DNA from: Wolfiporia cocos
Taxonomy: Eukaryota; Basidiomycota; Agaricomycetes; Polyporales; Phaeolaceae
Length of the DNA stretch: 64,000 nt
Assembly (NCBI GenBank): GCA_029448655.1
Contig: JACCLO010000028.1
Span: forward strand, 62,001-126,000
Direction: 5' to 3'
In this document: positions 1-11,993 of the stretch, piece by piece
How positions within the stretch are numbered: position 1 is the stretch's first letter
How the letters are laid out: every line of letters begins with the position of its first letter
The notes under the pieces: generated by a model
Database searches by the model: none
Told to the model about the DNA's origin: nothing
What the model saw: only the letters and a program-made list of their open reading frames with translations
Translations under genes and position numbers: made by a program

Positions 1-56
1 CGTTAGCATGTCAGGTACAACCATCAGTTCGCGTGCGGACTCCCAAGACGGGCCGC

Positions 57-1837
57 TTACTCAGAAAATGTGAATTCTAGCGATCGGACGCCATGATCTT
101 GCAGGCTCCGTGCTTGCATGTGCAGCGAAGGTATGACTACTATCCGCCCCATGAGTGCACGCCAATGTGATTTCTCCTGAAGGATTGGTACCGTCTTCTC
201 ACCTGAATCGAAGTTAGCAGCCGCCCTCGGGCGATGACAGGGGCGACGCACCTGATCCGAGTACGATGACATCGTCAGCACGCCCGACACTTCATATGCG
301 ACATCAGACTTTATTTGCCAATCATATTGACTGCGACGTACATTCGCCAGAGACCAGGCTTGGCCGGATGTGGTTCCCAAAGGTCGGATGTGGCAAAGCC
401 ACGCTCCCCATTTGGCATATTCTCGATGCAAGGCTGGTGTGTCTCGCACGTCTGCACGCACATGCACGCCATACCTCAGTATACTTCGGGCGGCTACATC
501 GTTACATTTTGGCACGCACCAACATCTGCAGCTCGAATGTCCCGTCTCCCTGAGGAACCCAGCGACATACACTCTCTGGGAAGCTGCATCCATTCCCAGT
601 CGGCGCGCTTCTTGCCAATAGGGCTCGGCTCTTCGACGCCGTCATCGAACACGCATGTCACCAGGCCGAATTCGGTTGCACCGTAGCACGCCAACAGGCG
701 CACGCCTTTATCCACGAGCTTCTCACCATTCGCCCTGGAGAGCGGGCCGCCGGCGAATATCTAAGACGTGAGTGATAAGCGAGTTGCTCCCTCGACCAGC
801 GCAATGTGATGCAGGTACTGACAAGAGCCTGAAGAGACGCAAGGTACTTCGCGTCATCCTCGTTCTGCGACCACGCCTGGCGAAAACAGTACTCTTAGCA
901 ATCACAGGCACACTACACAACCAGAGCCTACCTCGACGAAAGCAGGGACGCTCTCGATAGCCGTGCAGCCTGTCTTGCGCGCCGTCTCAATTGTGTTCTG
1001 CGGGGTCGGCACGACCGGGGGCGCTGACACGATCGCGCGCGGGGGGAACAGCGACGTCGGCTGGCCGGACAAGAGCGGCGCGTACAGCTGCGAGCAGAGT
1101 CCCATTACGTGGAACGGCGGTAGCGCCATGCACCCCCACCGTATCGCCTTCCTGCGCGACTCCACGAAGATGGGCATCCTGCACCAGTGTAGGATCGTCG
1201 TGTGCGTGTGCGGGATCGGCTTCGGGAAGCCGGTGGAGCCTGAGGAGTGCAGGTAGAGCACAACATCCGATGGCGACGCCGCGCACGCGGGCGGCGGGTA
1301 AGGGCCCGAGACGGCACGCGGCGGGTCGAAGGAGGGCGCGAGCGTCGGGAAGACGTCCGTGAGCGCGGGCAGGTCGTCGACGTGCATGGCGAATCCGCTC
1401 GGCAGGCTCTCCCGGACCGCGTCAGTGAATGGGGCGAAGGTGGGCTGTGAGACGATGCGATGGCAGCTCGTGTGCTCCATCAGGCTTGCTATTGCGGGCA
1501 CGGAGTTGCGGGAGGACATAGGGAAGGGGACGAGCCCCGCACGGATCAGACCCGCGACGAGCGCATGGTAGAGCAGAGTATCGCAGTTCGCGATGATAGC
1601 GACAACGGCGCCCTCTTCGCCCTTCCGTCCGGGCCTGAAGGAGTGGGCAACGCGGTGAATTGCCTGAGCGAACTCGAGGAACGATATACTTCCGAGCGTA
1701 TCAGAAGACAAGTCTGGAAACAGGAAGAGAAAGAACGGAGAGGTGGAATTGTATTCGGCATGGAAGTCGACGAGCCCAGGGATGAGAGATAGCGAACCGT
1801 TGAGGGGCGGGAGTACAGGCGATGCAGATGCAGACAT
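57..1837 (-). CDS. NRPS-like adenylate-forming enzyme, adenylation domain, probably broken/truncated
   Basis: The protein would activate a carboxylic acid as an AMP ester, as in fungal NRPS-like reductases. The first exon (1837-932, ATG at 1837) gives about 302 residues, with the AMP-binding core HSSGSTGFPKPIPHTH near residue 200. Further exons are readable from GT..AG borders and family motifs: 876-823, 761-520 (ACYGATEFG, IFAGGPLS), 451-342 (GFATSDLWEPHP, KPGLW), 289-252 (GRADDVIVL) and from 202 (GEKTVP). Introns are 49-68 bases. Two oddities: within 761-520 the frame must change by one base near 583-590 to go from DWEWM to WVPQGDGTFELQ, and after GEKTVP the reading no longer looks like the family and stops at 57. 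No carrier-protein or reductase domain is seen, so it is truncated, or continues left after unrecognised changes. Motif recognition is firm; exact substrate unknown. Confidence 0.8.
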
Positions 1838-4276
1838 ATCTGCCAGAAGCTGAACAGAGTGGATTATAATGATTCTGATGGAGTATGTGGGTGCTGAGAA
1901 TGAGGCCTATTTAAACGAAGTTCTCGAGCCATCCCCGTGACGCGGGAAGGTCCATCGGTGAATATTTGAATGGCTTGCCGGTGCGCTGCGGGTCAGTTGT
2001 CCTCATGAATCCGAGCAGGTAGGTAATCGTCTACTGGTGTCAGTATCGAGTGTGGCGTACTAGATCCTGAGGCCTGAAGAGTGGCCGGCCGAGCTCGGCA
2101 TCTGTTAGCCGACCAAATGTGAGACCGCGGTGATCTCGGAGCGTTCCTTTCGTTATCGTCGCAGAAAGCCGCGAAGGTTCTCTCCAGCGATCGGAGGCTA
2201 GTCGATTGGAGTCCCGCACAGCCTCGCACCTCCAGCCTTCCTGAGACGCAGGGGCACGACATAATCAGCCCAGTACATCTTCGACGGGCGCGGAACATTC
2301 TTGCTGATATTCTAGAGCTGTCAGCATCATCACCTTGGGGCCCGCGGCCACGACAGCCGACGCAGAATTCCGCCAACGATTGCGATCGTCAGATTTTGGG
2401 GAGTTGGTATCATGCAGCAAAATAAACTAACGCGTAAAGCATGGGCATCTGATCTTCCCGCATAGCCTGTCTATCGCTATGTGACTCGTCAAAGTCCGCC
2501 AGCGGCTTCGACGCCCGGAAGGACTCACTGCTGGAAGTGAGAGATTGAAGATTGATCTAGACGTTTCTCCTACGAGTGTGGCCAAGTGGCAAAAAGAGCG
2601 GAGCTGCATGGACGTCGGAAATGATAGAAGAGCCTTTCATTTCGGACCAACTGCGCATTTGAGCTGGCACATTCCAACCACCGTGCCCGCCAGGCCATTC
2701 CAGGCTGAGCATGTCCGGCATTGCTCATACCGACACTGCCGGGCGGTGAAAGGCTCAGACTAACCCGATGGTAAACAAAAGTGGTTCCGGCTGTATGATA
2801 ACGATATGGCAACAACACATCGCTTGCAATCCTTCCAGGAGGCTCTCGGCTCCACGTGAATTACTTCATCTGCACTACATTGACCAAATCTCACTGTTCC
2901 TGTACAACACAATTTCCTAAGAATCCTAACATGCGAGGGCGCATATTTCGTATCATGTCAAGTCGATAGTTGCTAAATACAGATAAAATGGGTCAGAGCT
3001 GGTAGCAATGGGCGCCCAATGCCTCTGACAATTATTTGGGGCGTTCACCTTGAATTTATAGTGCAAGGATAGCTCTTCAGAGCCTCGCCTTCCCGATTCC
3101 GAAACACACAATTAGATTGCATATTCTCGCCATGTCAGTAGTAAGTTAATACACCGCAAGTAGTCAGACGATCGTCCGCGAGAAAGGCTAATCGATTCAG
3201 AAGTCCTGCTCTAAACTGTTCCCTCACCTGCTTAATGTCATGCCCAGTGTGACTGTCCGTTCGTAGGCTTGCTGGTTCACTCGCCTCCCAACGTTTGCGA
3301 CACGGTACCGTTGCACAATAGCTACCTCCTTGATTTGTCAGAGCACTCTTGCTGCGGAAGACTTTGCGGGTTCTGGAGACATAAATATCTACTTTCGCAA
3401 CGTACGCTACACATGCGCCGATGGCGTTGTTTGTCACGAAACATGTTCTGCTCTTCTTGCGTACTTTGCTACTCACCAGTGCACTCCCAGGAGTTGTAGC
3501 TATGTGTACCTGTAGCACAGATGGCATAATATGTCCCATTGTTCTTACCTTCGCCTCACAAACACGCTCGTGTATCGCTTCGTTCTTCGATGAAACTGCA
3601 GTTTTCGCTGATGTGTGAACTGAGCACTTAGGTGATGACTGACTTCAGGGCCTGTAGTCCGGCATTCAGTACGTTTAGTGCAAAGTAGCGGGCCATGTCG
3701 GAACCGGCGCTACTTCATTATCAAGCAATATAAGAACAGAGATGAGTAGATAGATACTCAGCGTGGGTGGCGCCCACGCTTCAATGTGGCTTGCTAATCC
3801 GTGTTCATGCTATTTGCACGGCATGCTACACGATCGAAGTGTTGTAATAGAGGTTTTTTTACTAACGATAATTATGACTCGCCCTTTTCCGAGGTTGTGC
3901 AAGAATTATGAGAACGAGGTATGGCATCATTGATACCCTACAGTGTTTTCGTACATCCGATGCGGGTTAACAGTACTTGGATACAGTTACTGGTATGCGT
4001 CACAAAGATCAAGGACTACGCTCTACCCACTCCATTTTAAAAACTTAGTAGTGGAGCTCAAAAAATCCGTGCCACAGTCAATTTTATTGTTAGCAAAACA
4101 CCTCTAATTCGAGAGTGATTGTGGAGGCGACGGGGGGACTGCATCTAGCACTTAAATCATATGGGTCAGTGTTGGACCACGATGGAGCGATCGCCGCCAC
4201 CGCCCGTCCGATCCGCTCAGATCTTGTGACGCACTAGTACTAGTGACAGGTGCCACCACAGCGCGGTCACGCCGAA
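1838..4276. other. Stretch without a supported gene
   Basis: About 2.4 kb downstream of the divergent start at 1837. Short open frames on both strands (for example minus 1993-2376 and 3135-3539) show no recognisable domain and no convincing splice structure. The part next to 1837 should hold the promoter of the adenylating gene, but no clear TATA box decides it. Confidence 0.4.
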
Positions 4277-4662
4277 TCACCTGTTCGTGCGACTCAGGAC
4301 CAGGAAGAAGATAAGACGGTGTCCGAGGAAGGTCCGACTGTGATGGAGGTCGATTCGTAGGGCGTCGTCTGGTGGATGTGTCGCATCGCGAGCACGGCCG
4401 TGTTGCATTGTGTTTTCGAGCTGTTGTTCATGGCTTTCGTTTGACTCGGCGTAGACACCGTCGAACGCGGGGCCTGGAGCCGCACTGGCCGCACCGCTGG
4501 GCAGCTGAGGCTGGAGGGAGCTGTATCGGCACCGTGAGAGGACGCGAGAGTCTGGCGTCGGCGACACCGACCTGGAACGGGCTTGGCGCAGCGAGTGCGC
4601 AGACGGGTTGAAATGTCCGCACTTCGGGCAGACATATTCTGCACGTGGCGGGTGACGGTCAA
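4277..4662 (-). pseudogene. 3' relic of a lunapark-like ER-junction gene
   Basis: Right after a possible intron acceptor near 4645 the minus strand reads EYVCPKCGHFNPSAHSLRQA, followed by a Ser/Pro-rich tail. This is the second half of the C-terminal zinc ribbon and tail of lunapark (Lnp1), an ER membrane protein that stabilises three-way tubule junctions. The first Cys pair of the ribbon, expected just upstream, is not intact: a degenerate ALIRSPLKHF-like stretch lies near 4840-4870 where ALIC..C would be expected. No membrane segments are found further upstream, where an opposite-strand gene starts at 5022. I read it as a truncated, decaying copy. Identification rests on one motif and its tail, so it is moderate. 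Confidence 0.45.
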
Positions 4663-5021
4663 GGGCAAGGTCAGGTGGGAGGTGCTGACGTCGACCCCAC
4701 AGCCAATTGGTCGCTGACCGTCGTAAAGGGCACAGAATTGTACATACCAAGTGTATCGCCGGCTCATGACCACGAAGATAATGATAAGTTGGGCGCTGCA
4801 AGTCACGAATGCCGGATAGACCGTTATCGAGCAATGGGAAGTGTTTGAGTGGAGAGCGAATAAGCGCCGATCACTGGGTCCAGCGCGGGCATTATATTGC
4901 ACATGGCCGGCGAATGAGCACCCAGCGATGTGGCACGTGCTGCGTATCACGCTGCATCCGTGCTGTGGGAATGCCACGCTGTCACCTTACACCCAATCCA
5001 CTCTGCAACGATCTGATAATA

Positions 5022-5641
5022 ATGGAGCCAACAGAGGTCCAAATTTACGGATTGAATCTTTTGAAGGAACACACAGACATGTTTCATAATCACATATCCA
5101 CTGCTTTCCCGACACAGATTGGTGAACTATACAAATGGCATGCCAAGGGCAGGCATGCATTGGTACATTACATTCTTTTTATTTTTGCTACTCTACTAAT
5201 GAATGCAAAGTTGTATACTGAGGAGATAATCAGAGATTTTCGATTGGAGGACGACGAACTAGCAACCAACTTCCACAGAGACCCTAGGATTTTATTAGGT
5301 CGTCAAAAACTTGATTTTGCCTTGAAGTTATTCAACCTTGGGCTGGATGCTGAGGCATTCCAGCTACCCAAGTTGGAGATTGAGCTGAAGGAAGGGCCCA
5401 AGACTGACACTACAGACCAGAATGCAGATTGCAGAGGAATAGTAAGTCTTGTGAATGATTAGCACAAAATGGCTTGAATTTAAATTTCTGCATCTAGAAG
5501 CGGCCTACTTCAGAATTGGAAGAAGCAGGCCAGGGTCCCAAGCGCCAAAAAGTGGAGGAGAGACTTCCTCAATTTTTGCCTCTAGGTGATGGCAAACCAT
5601 CCTCCAAGTTGGAAGATTGGGAAGATGAAGCCTCAAAGTAG
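5022..5641 (+). CDS. Unrecognised two-exon protein, 187 aa
   Basis: Exon 5022-5441 (140 codons) and exon 5498-5641 (48 codons with the stop) are joined by a canonical 56-base intron (GTAAGT..CTAG) in phase 0. The start MEPTEVQIYGLN at 5022 is chosen because upstream in-frame codons look unlike protein. The body is helical and hydrophobic in part (HALVHYILFIFATLLMN around residues 46-62, a possible membrane or buried helix), followed by an acidic-basic tail (GPKRQKVEE) that could act as a nuclear signal. The sequence is more AT-rich than its neighbours. I do not recognise the family. It could be a transposon-carried or lineage-specific gene. Confidence 0.6.
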
Positions 5642-5799
5642 TATGTATGTCATTTTACATTCTCATTGAAGCAGCTTGCAGTTTACTGAGGCTTGAGTAC
5701 AGAATGCTTTCATGATGGTTTAGGACTGTATAGGGTGTACATACTTGCAAATAGGAATCTGCATGAGGTTGTCCTTTGTCTCAACATACATATCTATCA

Positions 5800-7625
5800 C
5801 CGTGATCACACCCTGTGAACATCCTTGCACACATCAAATATGTAGTCATAGCATGATCATGCTTGCCCTCATGTGCAAATACTAGTGAGAAATGCTCCAC
5901 TTCCACTTCAGCGACTGCTGATGAGTACTGGAAAGAAAGCTCAGTACTTTGGAAGGAAGATACATCACCATGCATACCAATGCTCATGCTGGTCCGATTC
6001 AGTGAATACTGGTTGGAATGAATGTCAGCTGGGTAGCAAAGACAGTGCCACAATGTACCTTGAAATCATCACCGTTGAAGATAAGGATATCTCCGTGCTC
6101 TAGGGTCACGAGGAGTACCGGCCCCTCCCTTTTGACAGATTTCGTAATGGAGTCTGTGATTTGAGCAACTTGCATATCCAGAATGCTCACACTGTTACTC
6201 GGCGCTGGGACATCGGAATCGTCTATGTCCATAGGCCCGCATGAGTCGTTAGCTCCGTGCGGGAGTTCCTTCTTAGGAGATCCACGCTCTGCGACGGTGA
6301 TTGGCAGAAGCTGCTGTACACCTGGAGCTAATGATTTGGGGCGCATCGACAACTCTGCATCGGCGCCGAGGTACATCATGTATACAGGGGAATTTTTCGC
6401 AGCAAGCACGTTCTGGCACAACTTCTGTCTTGGGGAAAGCCATGAATAGTAAATTCAGAACTCACCTTCTTTGAGCCAGGGAGAACCCAAGCCAAGTAAT
6501 TCATTTCTGTCCCCCTCCTTCAGCGGCCAAGCGGCTTTGAAGCAGTGCGTGTGCTTGCAATATACAGAGCGGGGCATGTGTCGTGGCCGCTGTCGTATCT
6601 TGATTGTTGAATGAGCAGGTGTAATAGGCCTCTGCGGACGCACAGAATGTTTTAGAATCAATACATACGCACCGCTGTCCGTGCTCACCTTTAAAGGAAC
6701 CCTTGCTATCCTGGAGCAATGACAATTCAACTTTCGTCAGCATCTCTCTGAAGAGCCTGGTCGGCTGCTCCTGCAACTCTGCCCCGTTACAGGTATAAAT
6801 AAATAAATAAATAAGCTTGGCAGAGACGCCATCCTTTGTCATATACGCTAAACGCGAGCCATCAGCAACGTCCGTTACGGTGGTTTGACACGCTCGGACG
6901 GCCTGTCACACGACAATGTCACTGGAGAAATACCACGGGAATTATGCATGGTATGAACATCCGCAGGAGGTATACAGTTGCTTTCCTGCGCGAATGTATG
7001 AGTGCTTGCTTCGGCCGCCTCTGGTAGGCACACTCACTGAGCATCCGCTACACAGTTAATACCATAAATTTCGCTGAGCATTCAGTTTTCCACACTTTAC
7101 GCATTGCCTTCCGCCATGATAGCTTGTGGCCGAGATGCCATACTCGAAGTCGGCATCCATTTGATGATTTGGTGAAGAATGGGGAGGAAGAAAGTGGAAA
7201 GGATTGAACATGATATTAGGGTCTGTCTGGTCTGCTCCGATGGAAGGAGGGGCCTGCCACCAGGGATCAGCACTCCGATCCACCGTTTCGCTACCGGGTA
7301 CCCAATCGAAAGTGAATTGCCACGAAAATAGTTCTTGACCAGCATCGTTTCTCCCCTGTCATTTGTTCAGCATGCCATCGAAAGGTACCCACGTAGATAT
7401 CGATGAGATACCATGTTTATGGATTTGATTCCAAAGAAACCCAGGTGTGTACAGCCATATTGTTCGCGGAGACTGAATGGCGCCGATTCGAAGACTCTGC
7501 ACAGCACGATGCAATCCGGACTATCACTTTTGTGGCTGTCCAATAGAACCTTAGCTTCGGGTGGTGGGCTGATCGGCCGGTTTGAACGACGCGAAGATGT
7601 CGGGACTGCACTGTTGAGATAGCTC
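5800..7625 (-). CDS. Intron-rich unknown protein with a His-Gly-Asp motif (possible oxygenase fold)
   Basis: Coherent coding pieces appear in changing frames on the minus strand: 7620-7400 (VLCRVFESAPFSLREQYG, LGFFGIQIH), 7345-7056 (WQFTFDWVPGSETV, NPFHFLPPHSSP, a Cys pair in CVKCGKLNAQ), 6842-6690 (LQEQPTRLF, MLTKVELSLLQD), 6730-6470 and 6421-6060 (YMMYLGADAELSM, a low-complexity acidic linker MDIDDSD, then TLEHGDILIFNGDDFK). The exon ending in DDFK is followed by GTACAT; the last exon is not resolved. The HGD motif near the C-terminus recalls AlkB/2OG-Fe(II)-type jelly rolls, but no second His/Arg pair can be placed, so the function is open. A short TTTA microsatellite (about 6792-6815) is translated inside one exon. 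Exon borders are approximate. Confidence 0.5.
6790..6816. repeat. AAAT microsatellite inside an exon
   Basis: About five units of AAAT. On the minus strand it is read as part of an exon of the unknown gene (KLIYLFIYT), so length changes of four bases would shift the frame. Confidence 0.75.
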
Positions 7626-7639
7626 CGGTGCTTTGTTGG

Positions 7640-8245
7640 TCAGCGTGCTCGGATCATGTCTGGGTTGCAGTTTAAAACTCCCAGAGGTCGAAACATGAGC
7701 AGTACATCATTGCAATAGAACCTAACCAGAATGATGCAGAATCGGAGGCACCAAGGAGGAGTCTGACTTGGATATCGTGGTGATTTTGATGGGGTTGATG
7801 ATCAAAGGGATTCGATTCTCGTTGACATCCGTCATGATCATAGATGGCAGAGGACGATCTTGGTGATAGAGTACGTGCCCGTCGCCGTGATTGGCATGCA
7901 CATTTTCAGACTGATGTGTCTGTCGGAGATGGACAACGGCAGCTAGCCAGAGCTTGGCGGTCTATGGCTAGTACAATGCGCAATTGTACCGGATCAAAGC
8001 GCAATTGCTACGTAGGCGCCGGTGGGCGCATTCCTGGGAAGTCATAAAACACGGACGGCCCGACAAGTCCGGTTCGCTGCCGCTACGTTTGTGGCGGCCA
8101 CGGTGATATGTGTCCGCTATTGCTATCTGGGCAGCTTAAGTGCAAGTATGGATCGAAAAATGACGCGGCGCCGTCTTTTCCACACTCGTGCGTGTGATCA
8201 CACAAGTACAGAACCGCTTACTTGTCAAAGGATGTACCCGACATA
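7640..8245. other. Stretch between two minus-strand genes, no clear gene
   Basis: Lies between the stop of MSH4 and the 5' region of the unknown gene, both on the minus strand. A minus-strand open stretch near 7850-7675 (NPFDHQPHQNHHDIQVRLLL) is protein-like and may be a first exon of the unknown gene. Nothing else is supported. Confidence 0.35.
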
Positions 8246-11200
8246 CTACATGGTATCACGGAGGACCTGCATGATCTCCTTCTGGAATCGAGCAAGATGA
8301 GCAGCCAACTCTTCATCGGGTAGCGAGGAATGATCGAGCGCTTGCGTGAGTTGGGTCCGTAGCTGAGAGCGGACTGAAAGTAGCACCTGCCATAAGGAGT
8401 ACATACCCTGAGGAGGGCCTTGCGCCGTATGGAGACTTTGTTCGAGCGGCTATCCTGCTCCTGGCGTTCCTCCATCTCGCTCAAGGCTTCTGCGACCCGC
8501 CTTCCCTCGGCGAGGACGTCATTCGGTAGATCGGCAAGTCGGGCAAGATCAAGACCTGGCACAGATGAAACTTAGCTCAGCGTACCACACAATATGTCCA
8601 ACAAACCGTAGTGGCTCGTCTGTTCCGGCGCTCCGTCGACAACTCTGTGACGAACAGCAAAGGGCCAAGGTCTCGCAAATGTACGCACCTGTATTGAAAA
8701 GTCATGCCAAAGTTCGACGTGGATTGGCGTGACCTCTGCGTCAGAAGTTAACAAAGATACACGAAGCGATTGGTATGGAGAACCTGAACGGCAAGATGAA
8801 GGCTGACAAGTTCTGTTAGTAACCGAGATGTAATCATTCAAAACCTACTCACTTGACAACAGATGGCTGGCGCGACAATGTTGTCGTGAGCTCGCTGAAG
8901 TGACTACAGGGCCTGTAAGCAACCCATACATTAGTGATAATGGTACAGGTGCATACGTTGCGAAGAAGACATATGACTAGCAAACCAACGGCATTATCAG
9001 TAATGTACAGGGACCGCAAAATGAGCCGGTACGACCTTGAGTTTGATGAGTTCCTCTGCGATGGCATGCGAGATGCCAACTTCTTCCCTTGGAGAGGTGC
9101 CGCGGCCAACTTCGTCGATCAGGATGAGAGAATTCTCCGTAGCAATCCCTGGCACAATTTCGGCATCAAGATGATGCTGGTTTCATAGTTAGCTCAAGTT
9201 ACAAACCAACGATCATCGCGCAAGATGCCATCTCACTCGCAAATGTGCTCAGGCTCTTTTCGATATCGTCGTCGTTCGATAGCCGAGTCAGGAGTGCATC
9301 GTGCAGTCTGCATGATACGACATTCAAAGAGGCGGTTTTGGTGATATTTGGAGAAGGTCCGCACCTGAAGCTACCGTACTCAGCAGGAACAAAGCATCCG
9401 CACATTGCCATGACTGTCAGCAGCCCAATCTGCCGCAAGTATATGCTCTTGCCTATGGTCACAGACAATCGGATGTTTGTTGACCATATACGGGCTCGGC
9501 GTACCTAACATGCTGCGTTGAATCAGCATTGAGCGATAGATATGATGAATCAGATGATCAGACGAACTTCGGCCCCTGGACAATTTGAAAAGAGGAAGCC
9601 TCGCAGCAATATACATCATTCGGTACAAGCGTCCCGGCCGCCTGAACGTTCTCTAGAACAGGATGCTGCCCCGCCTTTATGGCTAAGGTTCCCGTGAACT
9701 CGGGACGCACTACACCAAGTATTAAGTGGTCACTGTTATCTAACTTAGAGGATGCTCACCATAGTCACGCACTAAGAAATCAAAACCAAACCTTACAATC
9801 AACATCTCTGTCAGTCTAGCATTTACAGGACGTACGAATGCTGGCATGCGCAAAAGACCACAACATGTCCACAATGGCAACGGCCTCCGAAGCTTTGTAC
9901 AGAGCTCCAATGACATCGACGATCTCGGCGATCAACTCTTGTATAATCCTGGTATGACCTGTGAGCCGGGTATTGGAATGCCAACCGGTACTACATACTT
10001 GTCACTCATGATCAGCGTCTCGTCCAGTGCATCCTTCATGCGCGCGTTTCTCTTCTTCTGCTCAAGCTGTGAGCATTCTCACACTGGTAACCTCGTACAG
10101 GACTGACCAGCTCGATACTAGAAAAGAGCCACCGCTTTCTCTGAGCTGTCACATTCACAAAGCCTCTAGGTAGCTCCCCTCGGAGATCTGTCTTCTTCAA
10201 AGCAAAAACGAAGCCTGTGTCCTGGTACACTAGACTAAGAGGCAGGTCGTGTTGCTCCGAGAGTTCGCGGTTCAATGCAAATATATCCCCGACATTCTCC
10301 TTGTATGTTTCTCGTGCGACGTCAAGGAGGCGATTGTAGTTTGCCTGATTTGCTGGATTTGAGCATTAACAAATGATGTTAAGGAGGAGGAAACATACCT
10401 TGACGGCGTACACACGTGCATTCACCGCATTCAGGCCGCGCTGTATAGATCCATCGAATCTCAACGAAGGCTGCGTTATTTGGCACGTACTTTCGCTGAA
10501 GCTTCTTCTTCATTCAATGCTTCGCTAACATGCTGTTCGATTCTTGAAAGTCGCTCGTCAGAGATCATCTACATCGAACAGGCGCTTAGCGCGCATCCAA
10601 TCTACAATTATATCTCCAGCACCTACGTCCAGTACGATTCGTAACGGACGGGAGCGGCTGCCTGTCAAGGCTTTCGCGAGAACGGGCATGTTCTTGACTA
10701 TGTTTCGGAGACTGAGCATTTGCGCGACGCGAGCGGCAGCAAGCTTTGCAGTGCTTGTCTCACGCGCCTCGGATGCAGCAAGCTGATGATTCAAATGAGC
10801 ATTGATACTGTGCATGACCTGAAACGGCGAAAGCTTGCCGAGCAGATTAGCTTATCGAAGTCCATATTATGGAGGGACTTGAGCGCGTTCTTCATATTGT
10901 CGAAACGATTTCCATTCTGTATGAGCTCTTTAAGACAGTAAGCCGAAATAGACACATCCATGGAGTTGATAGACCTTCGACGACATCAAGGCGCGCCTCT
11001 ATAGAAGACTGTCTGCAGCATTATTAGATCAACTCCGTAACGGTTGCAAAATGATATACCAGTGATAGGCGCGAGTACATTTGCCCGGAGGAGGCGAGCA
11101 CCCATTGCAGTGTATGTATGATTTAATAGCCTAGGTGTGAATTACTTGAATCGTGGGCATATATTAAGAGACAGAGAGGGTTTACCCAAACATGGAATGG

Positions 11201-11993
11201 GTGGACCTCTTGAATGAGATGCTGCCCACCAGCTCCAAGTTTCGAGCAGTCTCGGGATCTATCATCATGCTGCCTTCTACTTGTACATATCGTATGAGGA
11301 GCGAAGAAGGAGCAAAGCGTAAATTGAGCTTCGACTCTGCATACTCGAATAGCGCGCTAGCTGCAGAGAGCGCGTAATACCTATTAATGTTGTTCAGTAT
11401 AGTCGCAAGGTTTCGGACGCATATACCCACTTGCTGGACACCGCGACAAGAGTTGCAGGCCGCTCATCGTCATCAACTATCAGCTGGTTGACAAAGGCAA
11501 GTCCTGCGTTTACAGTTGCAACGCGAAGCATGTGCTCAGTAGTCATATTGCTCACCAGCATCATCGTTCCAGTATTTTCTCATCACTGGATCGACTGTGG
11601 CATCAAACTCTTCGATCATGCACTGCACTAGGACCGAAGTCGACGAGGCTTTCTTTCCTCCAGATGCCATAGGTGTATCTATCAGAGATAAAAAGGTGTT
11701 TGGGACCAGAATAATGGATGGAGAATGCAGATGAAGCTGATGCAGCGTCTTGACATATGTGGGACTGTCCACGAGCTGCGGACCATCATATTGAGCGATG
11801 ATTCAGTACGAGCTGACTACATGCGCACCTGGATAAGGGAAACCCTCCCGGTATCCTTGTCCAATGCAGCAAGGCCGACTTCACGTGACACTCCGCGCCC
11901 TTCCAGGACATAGCTGGCCTCGTGCCTGGATGATGCGGCGGTCTGGGGTCGGGCGGTAGCCGGACGCGACTGGGCTGCCCAGCCGCGTGACAT
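8246..11993 (-). CDS. MSH4: MutS homologue 4, meiotic crossover factor
   Basis: Msh4 pairs with Msh5 (MutS-gamma) and stabilises Holliday-junction intermediates in meiosis. ATG at 11993 (MSRGWAAQ) opens a short Ser/Pro-rich N-terminus that leads into EGRGVSREVGLAALD; the mismatch-recognition domain I is absent, as is usual for Msh4. Then follow the connector/lever blocks (DSPTYVKTLHQLH from 11775; IDPETARNLELVG near 11270; MGARLLRANVLAPIT near 11080; MARAKRLF region near 10580; LPLSLVYQDTGFVFALKK near 10200), and the ATPase: GPN-M-LGKS Walker A (9575-9430), SNDDDIEKSLSTFASEM, LILIDEVGRGTS Walker B near 9120, and FFATHFSEL. The C-terminus LDLARLADLPNDVLAEGRRVAE ends at the TAG at 8246-8248. 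More than twelve short introns. No stop was found that cannot be spliced out. In Walker A the usual Ser and Thr are Leu and Ile, but the GxxxxGKS core is kept. Confidence 0.93.
9505..9512 (-). other. MSH4: 8-base microexon in the MSH4 Walker A motif
   Basis: Minus-strand CATGTTAG is bounded by an acceptor CAG (9515-9513) and a donor GTAC (9504-9501). The preceding exon ends GGGCCGAA (9575-9568, intron 9513-9567, 55 bases). The next begins GCAAGAGC at 9452 (intron 9453-9504, 52 bases). Joined, the three pieces read G-P-N-M-L-G-K-S in frame; without the microexon the ATPase frame is lost. Confidence 0.8.

Noticed and set aside
1105..1450. Several plus- and minus-strand frames rich in Arg and Ala
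   Set aside because: Shadows of the GC-rich first exon of the adenylating enzyme.
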